From: Agapanthus africanus
Taxonomy: Eukaryota > Streptophyta > Magnoliopsida > Asparagales > Amaryllidaceae
Length of the DNA: 64,000 bases
Reading direction: 5' to 3'
Assembly: GCA_030015575.1 (NCBI GenBank)
Contig: CM057347.1
Location: 511,193,176 to 511,257,175, forward strand
Positions 54,462 to 64,000 of the stretch are shown here, one piece after another. The notes under the pieces are model-generated. The model saw nothing but the letters and a program-made list of their open reading frames with translations. It did not search any database and had not been told where the DNA came from. Each line of letters opens with the position of its first letter. Within the stretch, counting starts at the first letter, position 1. The position numbers and the translations under genes were made by a program.

Positions 54462-55127
54462 TGAAATAAAGATCATGAGAATCTATTACAAACCTTTTCT
54501 TCTGAGTTGTGAAGAAGATGACTCAAGGCAGTAAAACCCATGAAATTCTTTGAGAACAACTTAGTTCTTCATAGGAATTAAATTCCTTTTGAAAAAAGGA
54601 ATTAAATTCCCAGAAAATTTTGTTTCAGTGCCAGAACTCCTTGGGGATGGAATTAAATTCCATAAAAAGGAAACCAACATCATCATCTCCCTAAAGGATC
54701 AGATGAACCCTAAGGAGATTTACTGGTGAAGATTAAATGATTTCATATCCCGGTTGAAAAACTTGAAGGAAAAATGGGTTCATGTTAAAAGGGGTGAAAC
54801 CCTTGCTATGGATTTAAAATCCAGAAGGATATGAAAGTTCATCGATCGTTCAACATCATTACCCGAAGAAAAGAGTTCTTTTTGAACAAAGTTAAACTCT
54901 GAAAATTTTTCAAGGCAGAGAACTAAGCTCTGGAAAGGAGAATTAAATTCTCAGAAAGAAAAGTATGCAAGGAGGAAGATGTGCAAAGTGGAGGCTCTTC
55001 TGAAAAGACATGGGCATTTATAGGATTGGATGGAAAACGTTTCATCTACCCTACTCCCAAAGCAGATCCGACGGTCACAAAAGTGACAGCGTTGCACTCA
55101 CGTGCAGACACGTGAGAACAACGCTGT
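54462..55127 (-). promoter_or_regulatory. Promoter and palindrome-rich leader of G2 reverse module
   Basis: Minus-strand TATAAAT at 55022-55016, about 115 bp inside the element, then a leader containing palindromes such as GGAATTAAATTCC (54576, 54597) and GAGAATTAAATTCTC (54940). It ends with the CAG acceptor at 54461. No ORF is supported. This parallels 25608-26396 in G1. Confidence 0.6.
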
Positions 55128-55136
55128 GGGGGCATT
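55128..55136 (+). other. G2 polypurine tract
   Basis: GGGGGCATT directly before the 3' LTR start TGTTCCC. Confidence 0.85.
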
Positions 55137-58059
55137 TGTTCCCTGATTAAAAAATCAGGAGAAGCTTCAGAAGAGGCATCACGTGCTCACACGTGACCAG
55201 TTGTCACGTGTTGGCACGTGACGCTCAAAGCAGCGGCAAAAAGCATATTCATCCCCTGAATAAAAATCAAGAAAAAGCTCCAGAAGAGGCATCACGTGCT
55301 CACACGTGACCAGTGGTCACGTGTTGGCACGTGATGGTTAAGCGGCGGCCAGAGAACAGAGCGCAGAAGGGGAGAAGCCCATTTCAGGGGTCACGTGCCT
55401 ACACGTGACCAGGGGTCATGTGGCCACACGTGACCGGCTTTAAGAGCCTTATTCTTTAACAGAATTAAAATTCTGAGGATGAATCTTTCAAATCTTTCCA
55501 AAATGAAGAAGGATTATCTAAAACCGCTGGATTAAAAATCTAAAGGTGATTAAATATCACCAATTTATGGAAAAATCTTGGACTTGGAAAGATTTCTCCC
55601 TAAATCTAACCGAAATAACAAGGGGATATCTTTGGATTTAAAATCCAATGGTGAATAAAATTCACCTAAAAATCTAAAGGCCCAGATTCATGATGAAGAT
55701 AAATCAAATCTCTCAATGAGAGATTTACTTAGCAGGTTGATTCTTTTCCTTCTCCTATAAATAGGAGCCAAGAAAAGAAGAGAGGGGACCTATGATTAGA
55801 CCTTTGGACCTTTTCTTTTGATACATAGAGAGAGAGAGAGAGAGAGCCTTTGATTCTCTGCAAAAGGAAAACCTTAGGTAAGAAAAGAAAAAGGAGGCTT
55901 CAAAAGAGAATTGAATTCTCAGAAGAGTTTAACTCTTATATAAAGAAAAGAACTTAGTTCTTTCTCTGGTGGAGGATCTGTAAAGTGTACATCTCCGCAT
56001 GAATTGAGAATTTAATTCTCGTTGGGTTGAGATCCTGCCATGCAGATCTAAAACACAGAGGAGGAACTGAGTTTTGAGAATTTAATTCTCACAAAATGAT
56101 AGGAATTCAATTCCTTTGAGATAAAATTAGGTTTTAACCCTATGTTATGGGAATTTAATTCCTTCAAAATGAACAGAACTAGGGTTTAACCCTAATTGAG
56201 AACATAATTCTCTCAAAATCACGGGAACTTAATTCCCTTAAGAAAAGAAGTTAGGGTTTAACCCTATTTAAGAATATAATTCTTCAGAAGAAAACAGGAA
56301 TTTAATTCCTCTAAAGTTTATTATTAGGGTTTAACCCTATAAAGAATTTAATTCTTAAAACAAGAACAGATCTTTAAAACATGCAAAGAACCAGAGTCAC
56401 GTGCTACCACGTGACCCCTGCAAAGATCCACAGAAAAGAACTTTAAAGCAGGGCGCTCTCACGTGCTACCACGTGACTCCAGCAAAGATCCATAAAAAGG
56501 AACTTTGAGGCAATGCCTCACGTGATCTCTGAAGCGCACAGAGAAAAAAGGCAAAAGAAACAGAAAAGAGCTCTAAGGCGCCCTCACGTGTCAACACGTG
56601 AGCCCTCATCACGTGCCCACACGTGATGGCTTTCAGAATTAAAAGTGTTAAACGCTTATCTGTAGAACAAAATAAAGGGAAATCAGGGCGCTCTCACGTG
56701 TCCACACGTGACCCCTCCCTCCTTAGTGTTTAACACTAATCTGGAGATTTTGTCCCCAGTGTTTAACACTGATTTGCTTAGTGTTTAACACTAATTTGAA
56801 AACTCTGTTCCCAGTGTTCAACACTGATTATCTTTTAGTGTTTAACACTAACTTGTTAATCTTATTCCCAGTGTTCAGCACTATTGATCTCTAGTGTTTA
56901 ACACTAGCTCTAGCCCAATTGGCTAAGTTTCTAGAGGCAAAGCGTCTCCCTCAATGAGCCAACAGAGGGCCGATATTGGACTTAGCCCAAGCTGGCCATA
57001 AGTCCTCAATTCAAACTTAACTGGGCCAATGGGCTCATAATATAATAATTGATCTTAGTTTCCAAATTGGACTACAGACCACTTAATTTACCTTGGTTTA
57101 AGGGTACATCTCTTCACTCCTTTGATACTTGGCGTTGTAATTCCTCAACGTCTTCAAAGAAGTGACGGGTCCCGATGACCATACATTGATACGGACTGTG
57201 GGGTTCTTAAACTCATGGACTATGAGGTCCTTAACCTTGACCGTAATGTCTTAAAACAAAACGCCGGATTGTGGGGTCCTTAAACCCATGGACTATGAGG
57301 TCCTTAACCTTGACCGTGATGTCTTAAAACTAACGCCGGACTGTGGGGTCCTTAAACCCATGGACTATGATGTCCTTAACCTTGACCGGGATGTCTTAAA
57401 ACTAACAACGGACTATGACGTCCTTAACCTTGACCGCGACGTCTTAAAACTAATATTGGACCGCAATGTCCTTAAACTACCTATTGACCGCAATGTCACT
57501 AAACTAAACAACAGGGCACCCTTAATTGCTCTCTTGTCAGATCTAAACGATCCCGTTAAGTTGATCTTAGTCTAAAACTAGACTAATGTATCCTTAACAA
57601 ACGTTTAAGTCGATCTTAGTCTCAAATGAGGCTAACGTATCCTTAAACACAACCCCCAAACCCAAATCTAAGATAATACGGATTTGGACTAGTCCACGCC
57701 TTACGGGCGACGACATAACTCAGTCTCCGTATACAATCCACGGGCAACTAAACACAAATCAAACACCCACGACACGAAGTGACCATCTGGAGAAGGAGAA
57801 AGTTGTTATCGCAATGCGATAACGTAATTAACTGCAGGGGCTTGCGCCTGCAGGGAAGAGCGTCCCCACAATCAAAAACTCCTCAAACGAGGGGGAATCT
57901 GACGAAGTCTGCTACATCGGACGCATCCGTTTAAACCTTCGATACACGGTGTCATAAATCAAATTGGTATCTTCGGAGAGGTAGACGGATAGCACCAATT
58001 AGCATCTGCCCCGAATCTCATGCAAGAAGTCATGTCGCGCCGTCTTTCGGAGGGGAACA
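55137..58059 (+). repeat. G2 3' LTR, 2,923 bp
   Basis: Same structure as the 5' LTR: paired CACGTG boxes, palindromic TATA (55752-55767), short-palindrome arrays and minisatellite (57190-57510). Ends GGGGAACA at 58059. Confidence 0.95.
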
Positions 58060-58064
58060 AGCTT
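58060..58064. other. G2 target-site duplication, right copy (AGCTT)
   Basis: Pairs with GGCTT at 37202-37206 with one mismatch. The interrupted G1 gag resumes here on the minus strand. Confidence 0.7.
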
Positions 58065-61000
58065 TAGCGAACCATTTCTTCATTTTAAGCCTGCTTTTGT
58101 CTGCCACGGGCGTGCTTCGATCTGGTTGGAGTGCTTCAACCCTTTCATCCAGTCGCCGACGTTTGGCTTTTTCAAATATGGCCATTTCGCGCTCTCGATC
58201 AGCCTTGCTCTTTTGACTTGCCTCGTTCAGCAACCTGTCAATCATCTCGTCTGACAGTTTTAGGAGTTCCGGTTCGGGATTTGCCCCCAGTTTCTCTGCG
58301 TCAGGAGCTTCTTCACCGTCTATCGACGAGTGAGAGATCACATGGCAGCTTGCCACATAATCCTCAGGTTCATCCGACGAGTCTTCTCCATTGTCATCAT
58401 CTCCGTCCTCAAAGACGTGGCTAAGAAACTCTTGGAGTGTGACTGAGGTCCGCGCCTTCTGGTTATATTCTTCCAGCGCGTCAATATGTTTTTGCAGGTC
58501 CATGCGCTTGTCATCAGGCTTCACGGGTTTTTTGGTCTTTTTCTTCTTCTTTGAAGACTTTGATGGCTGGGTATGGGCGCTTTGACGATCACCACCAATT
58601 TTCGGCGTCGGGCGTGGTTTGAGTATTCCCTCGATGACCTCGGGTTCCAGCGGACTTTTCCATCTGATCGTCGAGCATGTTTGGAGATCTTTGAGCATTC
58701 TTTTCGTTTTGGCTGAAAGAATGACCTCCCATGGAGCTTCTTCTACAAAAGAGCACGATGCCCCCAGTGTGTCCACCTTTTTGAGAGCGTGCGGCTGGGG
58801 CGAGTTTACCCTCCAGTTCTCGGACAGTGCAAATTTGCCCTGTTGGTATTGATCCTCAATCCAACCTTTGAAGACGAAGCAATCTTCGATTGGATGGCCT
58901 ACCACTTGGTGATAGGGGCAATAATTGGGATTATTGGCCTTACCGGGTTGCAATGGGCGTTTTGGATCCGGCAAGGTGATGAGCCTGTTGCGCACCGCTA
59001 GCTCGAACAGTCTCCTCGTTTTATTCCGGGGAAACGAATAAGGGAGCTTCAGTTTCTCATTGAAGAATCGTCGTCTATCATCTTGGCGATCAGTTGGTTT
59101 TGGACCACTGGGCTGCTGCTGAGCATTGGCGACGAAGGTCGCTTTCCCTTTCCCTTTTTCGTTTCGAGATTCCAACTTCGAAGAAGATGGTCTATGACCC
59201 ATCTGATCCATTTGGGCCAGCTTGTCAATCAAGGCCTGGAAATTAATTGGCTTGAAGAACATCATGAACTGGGATATGGTCGCCTGCGGATTAAGAGTAC
59301 CCACGAACATGCCTACCGCGGGCGCTTCTTCGATGCGCTGTTCGCACTTCGACCATAGATTCCGCCACCGTATCGCGTACTGCACCCATGTTTCGCCTGG
59401 CATCACTCTGGCGTTAATTAATGCGGTGATCGGGTTGCGCTCGCTAGCGATTGCGAACCTTTGTGTGAACAGTAACTCCATTTCTGCAAATGTCTTAACG
59501 AAGTCGTTCAGGAGCTCGGAGTACCATTCAAACGCTGTCTCCAACAGGCTGCCAACAAACTGGCGAAGCAGCAGTTTGTCGTCCCCTCCAGTATTGCCAC
59601 ACAGAGCCCTGAATTGAGCCGCGTGCTGGTGTGGAGTCCCCGTCCCCTTATATGCATGGAATTTAGGGATCGTATATCCCTGCGGGTACTTTATTTGGTC
59701 GTACCAACCCGGATAGGGTCGTCCAGTCTTAACAATTTTCCCGGCTGCTTCACTCACCTGATGAGCTCGTATCTGCTGAGCGATATAGTCATCCAGGGCG
59801 GATTTAGAGATGGTCTCCTCCTTGGCTGCTGAACAAGCAGGAAGGGGGTTTGATGTCTCTCCCCTATCGTCTTCAAGGATGATAGGACGGTTTTCAGCTG
59901 GAGGGTCCGGCTGTAACATCATCCCGACCATGTCTTGGAATAAAAGCGTCATTTGTTTTATGTTGGCAGCTTGTTCCGCTGCCTCTTTGTCCTTCTTCTC
60001 GAGGATTCTACGGAGGAACTCAACATCGGTTTCTTGTTCATGACGCTGCTCTGACGACGTTTCCGAGCTTTTTTTGCCCAGTAAGTACGGCCATCTGTGT
60101 TAACATTTCCTGGAGCTTCTGTTGTTGCTCCTGGGCCTTTGTTACGGATCTGGTAAGTGATTGATGACCTGTAGAAGCACGGCTTTCCTCTTTTCCGGAA
60201 GCCATATAAACAGTATGTACCACCATGCCCCCAGACTTGGGGCGTTTGGGTTCAGTGCCCTTACAATTCGTCGCGGACACAGGGATTTTCTCCGGCCTTC
60301 TTCTTTTGTAAGCGGTCGAAGTTGAGGGGGCCATTGCAGCGGGTACCCAAGTTGATGACACCTTCTGTGGCTTGACAGAATGGTCCTCTTCTTGCCAAAC
60401 TTTCATCTTTTTCTGTCGGCGGGGGTAGTCTTGATCAATCACGGAGTCTTGGACCCGTCGCCAGACCTTGTGAATTTTAGAGGACAGCCGCTGAGGGGGC
60501 TGCTCCAGCTTCGCCTTTGTAGCGCTCTCTACAGGTGGAGGAGATCTTTTCAATACAGCAGTCGGAGAGTTTTTACGCACCCTCCTTAGTGGTTCAAAGC
60601 TGTTCCCGGTTGGAACAACAGCATCAATTTCCACCGTTGGAGCTAGTGGAGTCAATCCAGAGGGAAAGCTGCCCCCAGCTTTCCTTACTCGGCGTCGTGG
60701 CGACGTCGAGCGTGTCGAGCCGACGGTACTGGCTCAGCTATAGGGGTAGTTTCATCGTGCCCCCTGTTCTGGTCAAGTGTTGCCGGGTACCAGCCTCTTG
60801 AAGACTGATGTTCGCTGAGTGCGGATGGCCAACCCGTCGAAAGCAAACTTCCGAGCAAGGGAAGCAGCCTTAGCGATTTCATTTGGAGCGGGGATTGAAA
60901 CGGCCAGTCTTGTGAAGACCGACCCCTCAGCAGGAGAAGCCGCTTTGACGACTTCAGGAGCAGAAATGGCTATCCTCTTCGAGATGACCCCTTCTGGTAT

Positions 61001-61315
61001 TGCATGCTTCTTCATGGGCCCACATGAGCTTTGGCCCAGTCTGTCAAAGACTGAGACGTTGGATTTGGGCGACCCGTTGAGAGGGGGCGCGGTAGTTGTA
61101 AGCCGATTAAAGACCGACTTCTTCGGAGCTTCTTGCGACGGCAGCGGGGCGTTGAAACTCACAGGCGGGAGCATGGTCCCAAAGAATAGCCCAGTGGTGG
61201 CTTGCGTCACCTGTTCCACTGGCATTGTGAAAACGGAGGCCGCTTGAGGCCCATAGGTCACTCCTCCAGCAAGGACGGAGTGGGAGTTGTTGCAATTAGT
61301 GCAGTTTGAAGCCAT
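58060..61315 (-). pseudogene. gag: G1 gag, N-terminal and central part
   Basis: ATG at 61315 (MASNCTNCNNSHSV) leads to SVFxRL-type repeats (SVFNRL, SVFDRL, SVFTRL, SVFKRL), a basic region, and from 59952 down the gag domain (GNTGGDDKLLLRQFVGSL near 59550-59600, ITALINARVMPGETWVQYA near 59400) and the knuckle CPYHQVVGHPIEDC near 58890. Frameshifts lie near 60775, 60690 and 60065. Closely matches G2 residues 13-1090. The last 58 bases before G2 continue at 37206. Gag would coat element RNA; this copy is broken. Confidence 0.9.
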
Positions 61316-61442
61316 TGATCATCTGTTTTTCTGTACGGAGCAAGATACCAAATCTTAGTACCTCGAATTTAGGGGCAACCATAGCAAACCGCGATTCGTT
61401 CGCAAAACACGACACACGAAGTGTGGAGTGGAAAGAGGAAAA

Positions 61443-61460
61443 GGTCCCACCGGGCGTGCC
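61443..61460 (-). other. G1 primer-binding site
   Basis: Minus-strand GGCACGCCCGGTGGGACC after the LTR end and a five-base spacer; same site as in G2. Confidence 0.75.
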
Positions 61461-61465
61461 GAATC

Positions 61466-63996
61466 TGTTCTCCACCGAAAGACAGGAAGACAAACGTCTT
61501 TCCTGAATTTGGGGGCAGATGCTATTTGGTTTTATCCGTCCACCTCTTCGAAGATGCCAAGTTGATTTATGGAACCATGTATCGAAGGTTTAGACGGATG
61601 CGGCCGATATAGCAGACTTCGTCAGATTCCCCCTCATTGTGAGGGGTTTTTGATTGTGGGGACGCTCTTCCCTGCAGGCGCAAGCCCCTGCAGTTAATTA
61701 CGCTACCACATCGCGGTAACCACTTTCTCCTTCTCCAGATGGTCACTTCGTGTCGTGGGTGTTTGTTTTGTTTTTGGTTGCCCGTGGATTGTATACGGAG
61801 ACCAATTTATGTTGTCGCCCGTAGGGCGTGGATTGGTCCAAATCCGTATTTTCTTAGATTTGGGTTTTGGGTTGGGTTTAAGGATCGTTAATCTCATTTG
61901 AGACTAAAATCAACTTAAACGTTTGTTAAGGATACGTTAGTCTAATTTTAGACTAAGATCAACTTAACCATTCGTTAAGGATACGTTAGTCTAATTTTAG
62001 ACTAAGATCAACTTAACCATTCGTTAAGCATACGTTAGTCTAATTTTAGACTAAGATCTACTTATGAGGATCATTTAGATCCAACAAAAGAGCATTTAGG
62101 CTTTATTGTTTTAGTTTAGGGACTTTGCGGTCCAGTTTAAAAACATTATAGTCTGTAAAGTTTAAAGATATCATAGTCTATGAGTTTAAGGACCTCACAG
62201 TCCATAAAGTTTAAGGACATCATAGTCCATGAGTTTAAGGACCCCACAGTCCATAAAGTTTAAAGACATCTTAGTCCAGTTTAAAGACATCATAGTCTAT
62301 AAAGTTTAAAGACATCATAGTCTATGAGTTTAAGGACCCCACAGTCCGTGCAATGTCTGATTGTCGGGACCCACCACCTCTCTGAAGACGTTGAAAGATT
62401 ACAACGACACATATCAGAGAAGTGAAGAGATGTACCCTTGAACCAATATTGGTTAGGAGATCTATAGTCCAGTTTGAGACTAAAATCTGTTAAAAGATTT
62501 ATGAGCATATGGGCTCAATTAATCTGAGGTAGGGTTCTGTGGCCACTTTGGGCTCGGCCCATTTAGTTAAAATGTTGAACATTTAACAATGTTGAGTATT
62601 GGCTTGGATTCTGACAGCCTTTTTGTCTTTTATTGAGTGCTGAGCATTCATTATAGCTCTGGGGCTTTTATTTAAAGAACAGTTTATGTTCTCTTAGCGC
62701 ACACGTGAGGAGCACGTGGTGTGCTTGGCGCTGTGCGCCAGTTGATGAGCGCAGAGCGCTTCTTGTGAAATAGCGTACACATGAGGAGCACGTGGCTCGC
62801 TTGGTGCTGTGCGCCAGTCAATGAGCGCAAAGCGCTTCTTGAAATAGCGCACACTTGAGGAGCACGTGGCGCGCTTGGCGCTGTGAAGCCAGACAATGAG
62901 CGCAGGGCGTTTCTTGTGAAATAGCGCACACGTGAGAAGCACGTGGCGCGTTTAGCGCTGTGAAGCCAGACAATGAGCGCAGAGCGCTTCTTATGAAATA
63001 GCGCTACGTGCTTATGAAATAGCGCACACGTGAGGAGCACGTGGCGCGCTTGGCGCTGTGAAGCCAGACAATGAGCGCAGAGCGTTTCTTGTGAAATTTG
63101 GAGCGCTAAGGCTCTGCAGCGCTGCGCGTTAGTTTTGGAGCGCTGAAGCACTTCTTTTAATTGGAGCGCTAGGGCTCTTTTTAGGCAGCTTTGCGCTCTG
63201 AGAATTAAATTCTCTCTTATAAGAGACTTTGTCTCATGGATCTAAGAACAAAGTTCTTATTTTATAGGAGATGTTTCAATCTCTTATGTTTTTGGTGAAA
63301 GGTTTTGCCTTTATGGATCTGTGATCCTAAGAGAATTGAATTATTCTCCCCCCTTTTTATAATGAGATGTTATGATCTCTTTTGTGAAAGACAGTTTTCT
63401 TATAGATCTATGATCTGTCATAAGAACCAAGTTCTTTTTCTGATGAGATGCTTTGATCTCTTTATTTTACCTTGAAGAAATTCTTCTTCTGCCAAGAGTT
63501 TGCTCTTCTCTCTGAAATTTCTCAAACTTTGGGGGGGTCCTTTCTCTTTTTCTCTTTCGATTTGAAAGCTTATGGGGAGGTCTCTCTATGCAAGACTTGA
63601 AGTCTTCGGTCCTTTATATAGTGAAGGCTGATTTGTTGAATCAGTTAAGAAGATCTTTTCTCTAATTGATTTTGGGATGTTTCCCCCGTTGGATCTTTGA
63701 TCCAAGGGATTCTGATTTAAAGAAGACAATCTTCTTGTTTTTAACAAGATTGGGAAATTTTTCCCATACAGAATTTATTCTGTATCTTGGTGATTTTTAA
63801 TCACCATTGGATATTTGATCCAACGGCAGGGAACATTTAGTTCCAGCGCTAGTACTCTCGTGCTTTGCACGTGAGCGCTGCAACAGAGTCTTTGACTCTC
63901 AGCGCTGGCGCTGCGAGCGCTAGTGCTTTGCACGTGAGCGCTGCTGCATTTCAAATTTCAAAATTTGAACAGAGTTTTACTCTGACTGGGGAAACA
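61466..63996 (-). repeat. G1 5' LTR (minus strand), 2,531 bp
   Basis: Collinear with 12314-13934 plus 24506-25506, without the T2 insertion. It includes the minisatellite (62110-62360), the 77-bp repeat (62695-63100), the short-palindrome stretch (63194-63840) and a TATA-like site in an inverted repeat (63611-63627). More diverged from its partner than the G2 or T2 LTR pairs are. Ends just before the window edge. Confidence 0.9.
62695..63100. repeat. 77-bp tandem repeat in G1 5' LTR
   Basis: Five units plus a partial one near 63000; compare 13447-13840. Confidence 0.9.
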
Positions 63997-64000
63997 AGGG

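Larger units (their letters stand above)
37207..58059 (+). mobile_element. G2: RT-less Tat-like Ty3 element, 20.85 kb
   Basis: LTRs (37207-40226, 55137-58059) start TGTTCCCTGATT and end GGGGAACA. PBS and PPT are in place and the TSD differs at one base. Order: gag, protease, RNase H remnant, archaeal-type RNase H, integrase, then about 4.6 kb of repeats, then a reverse-oriented module. The aRNH and order mark the Tat lineage. LTRs are visibly very similar (roughly 97% by eye), younger than those of G1. It cannot make its own reverse transcriptase, so it would have needed a helper. Confidence 0.95.
12211..63996 (-). mobile_element. G1: Tat-like Ty3 element on minus strand, split by T2, T3 and G2
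   Basis: Minus-strand order: LTR (61466-63996), PBS, gag (61315 to 58060, then 37206 to 36749), hairpin and tandem repeats, reverse-oriented gene module (31075 to 25507), PPT, LTR (25506 to 12314), then a short second leader (12313-12211). Removing T2, T3 and G2 leaves about 17 kb. Pol is absent: gag joins directly to repeats that follow integrase in G2. The LTR at 12314 is followed by a PBS and leader, so it acts as both 3' LTR of this copy and 5' LTR of a lost neighbour. Non-autonomous and old. Confidence 0.8.

Noticed and set aside
58030..58059. Extension of G1 gag ORF past 58060
   Set aside because: The last codons before the stop are G2 LTR sequence read in reverse; the true gag continues at 37206.

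Overview
This window is plant nuclear DNA, almost certainly from a flowering plant with a repeat-rich genome. It holds no recognisable host gene. It is a nest of LTR retrotransposons, identified from LTR ends, primer-binding sites (PBS), polypurine tracts (PPT), target-site duplications (TSD) and translated gag/pol domains. I could not determine the species, or monocot versus dicot. Names used here: C1 = Ty1/copia element (+); T1 = decayed Tekay/Del-like Ty3 element (-); T2 = non-autonomous Tekay-like element (+); T3 = solo LTR related to T1 (+); G1 = old Tat-like Ty3 element (-) that hosts most of the nest; G2 = Tat-like Ty3 element (+) inserted in G1.

Layout. 1-7678: C1, 5' LTR cut by the window edge, sitting in the pol of T1. 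7679-12210: T1 on the minus strand (RNase H/RT, protease, gag, LTR remnant). 12211-63996: G1 on the minus strand. Its LTR at 12314-25506 is split by T2 (13935-24500, TSD TTTGC). Its 3' internal region (25507-37206) carries a multi-exon gene running opposite to gag, hairpin arrays and a 26-bp repeat array split by T3 (31473-34676, TSD TTTTC). Its gag is split by the 20.85-kb G2 (37207-58059). Gag resumes at 58060-61315 and the other LTR lies at 61466-63996. Without insertions G1 is about 17 kb.

G2 has ~3-kb LTRs, a 2,036-codon open frame (gag, protease, archaeal-type RNase H, start of integrase) from which the reverse transcriptase is missing, then several kilobases of tandem and hairpin repeats, then a reverse-oriented gene module just inside the 3' LTR. 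G1 has gag but no pol, and a reverse module at the same place. The two modules share position next to the PPT, a TATA box, a splice acceptor just before the ATG, a coiled-coil last exon and the poly(A) region. Their 5' coding sequences differ: a plant-mobile-domain-like protein in G1, two paralogous ~170-residue proteins of unknown family in G2. None of the elements here looks autonomous.

The most unusual signal is structural. The G1 and G2 LTRs and internal regions are packed with short perfect or near-perfect inverted repeats. In several arrays the loop is constant while the two arms differ from unit to unit yet stay complementary. Other notable items are a 27-codon micro-ORF conserved with synonymous changes between the T1 and T3 LTRs, CACGTG boxes paired at a fixed 4-bp spacing, and an LTR segment copied into the internal region of G2 and expanded as a 72-bp repeat. 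All identities are by-eye readings; no alignment, folding or database search was run.
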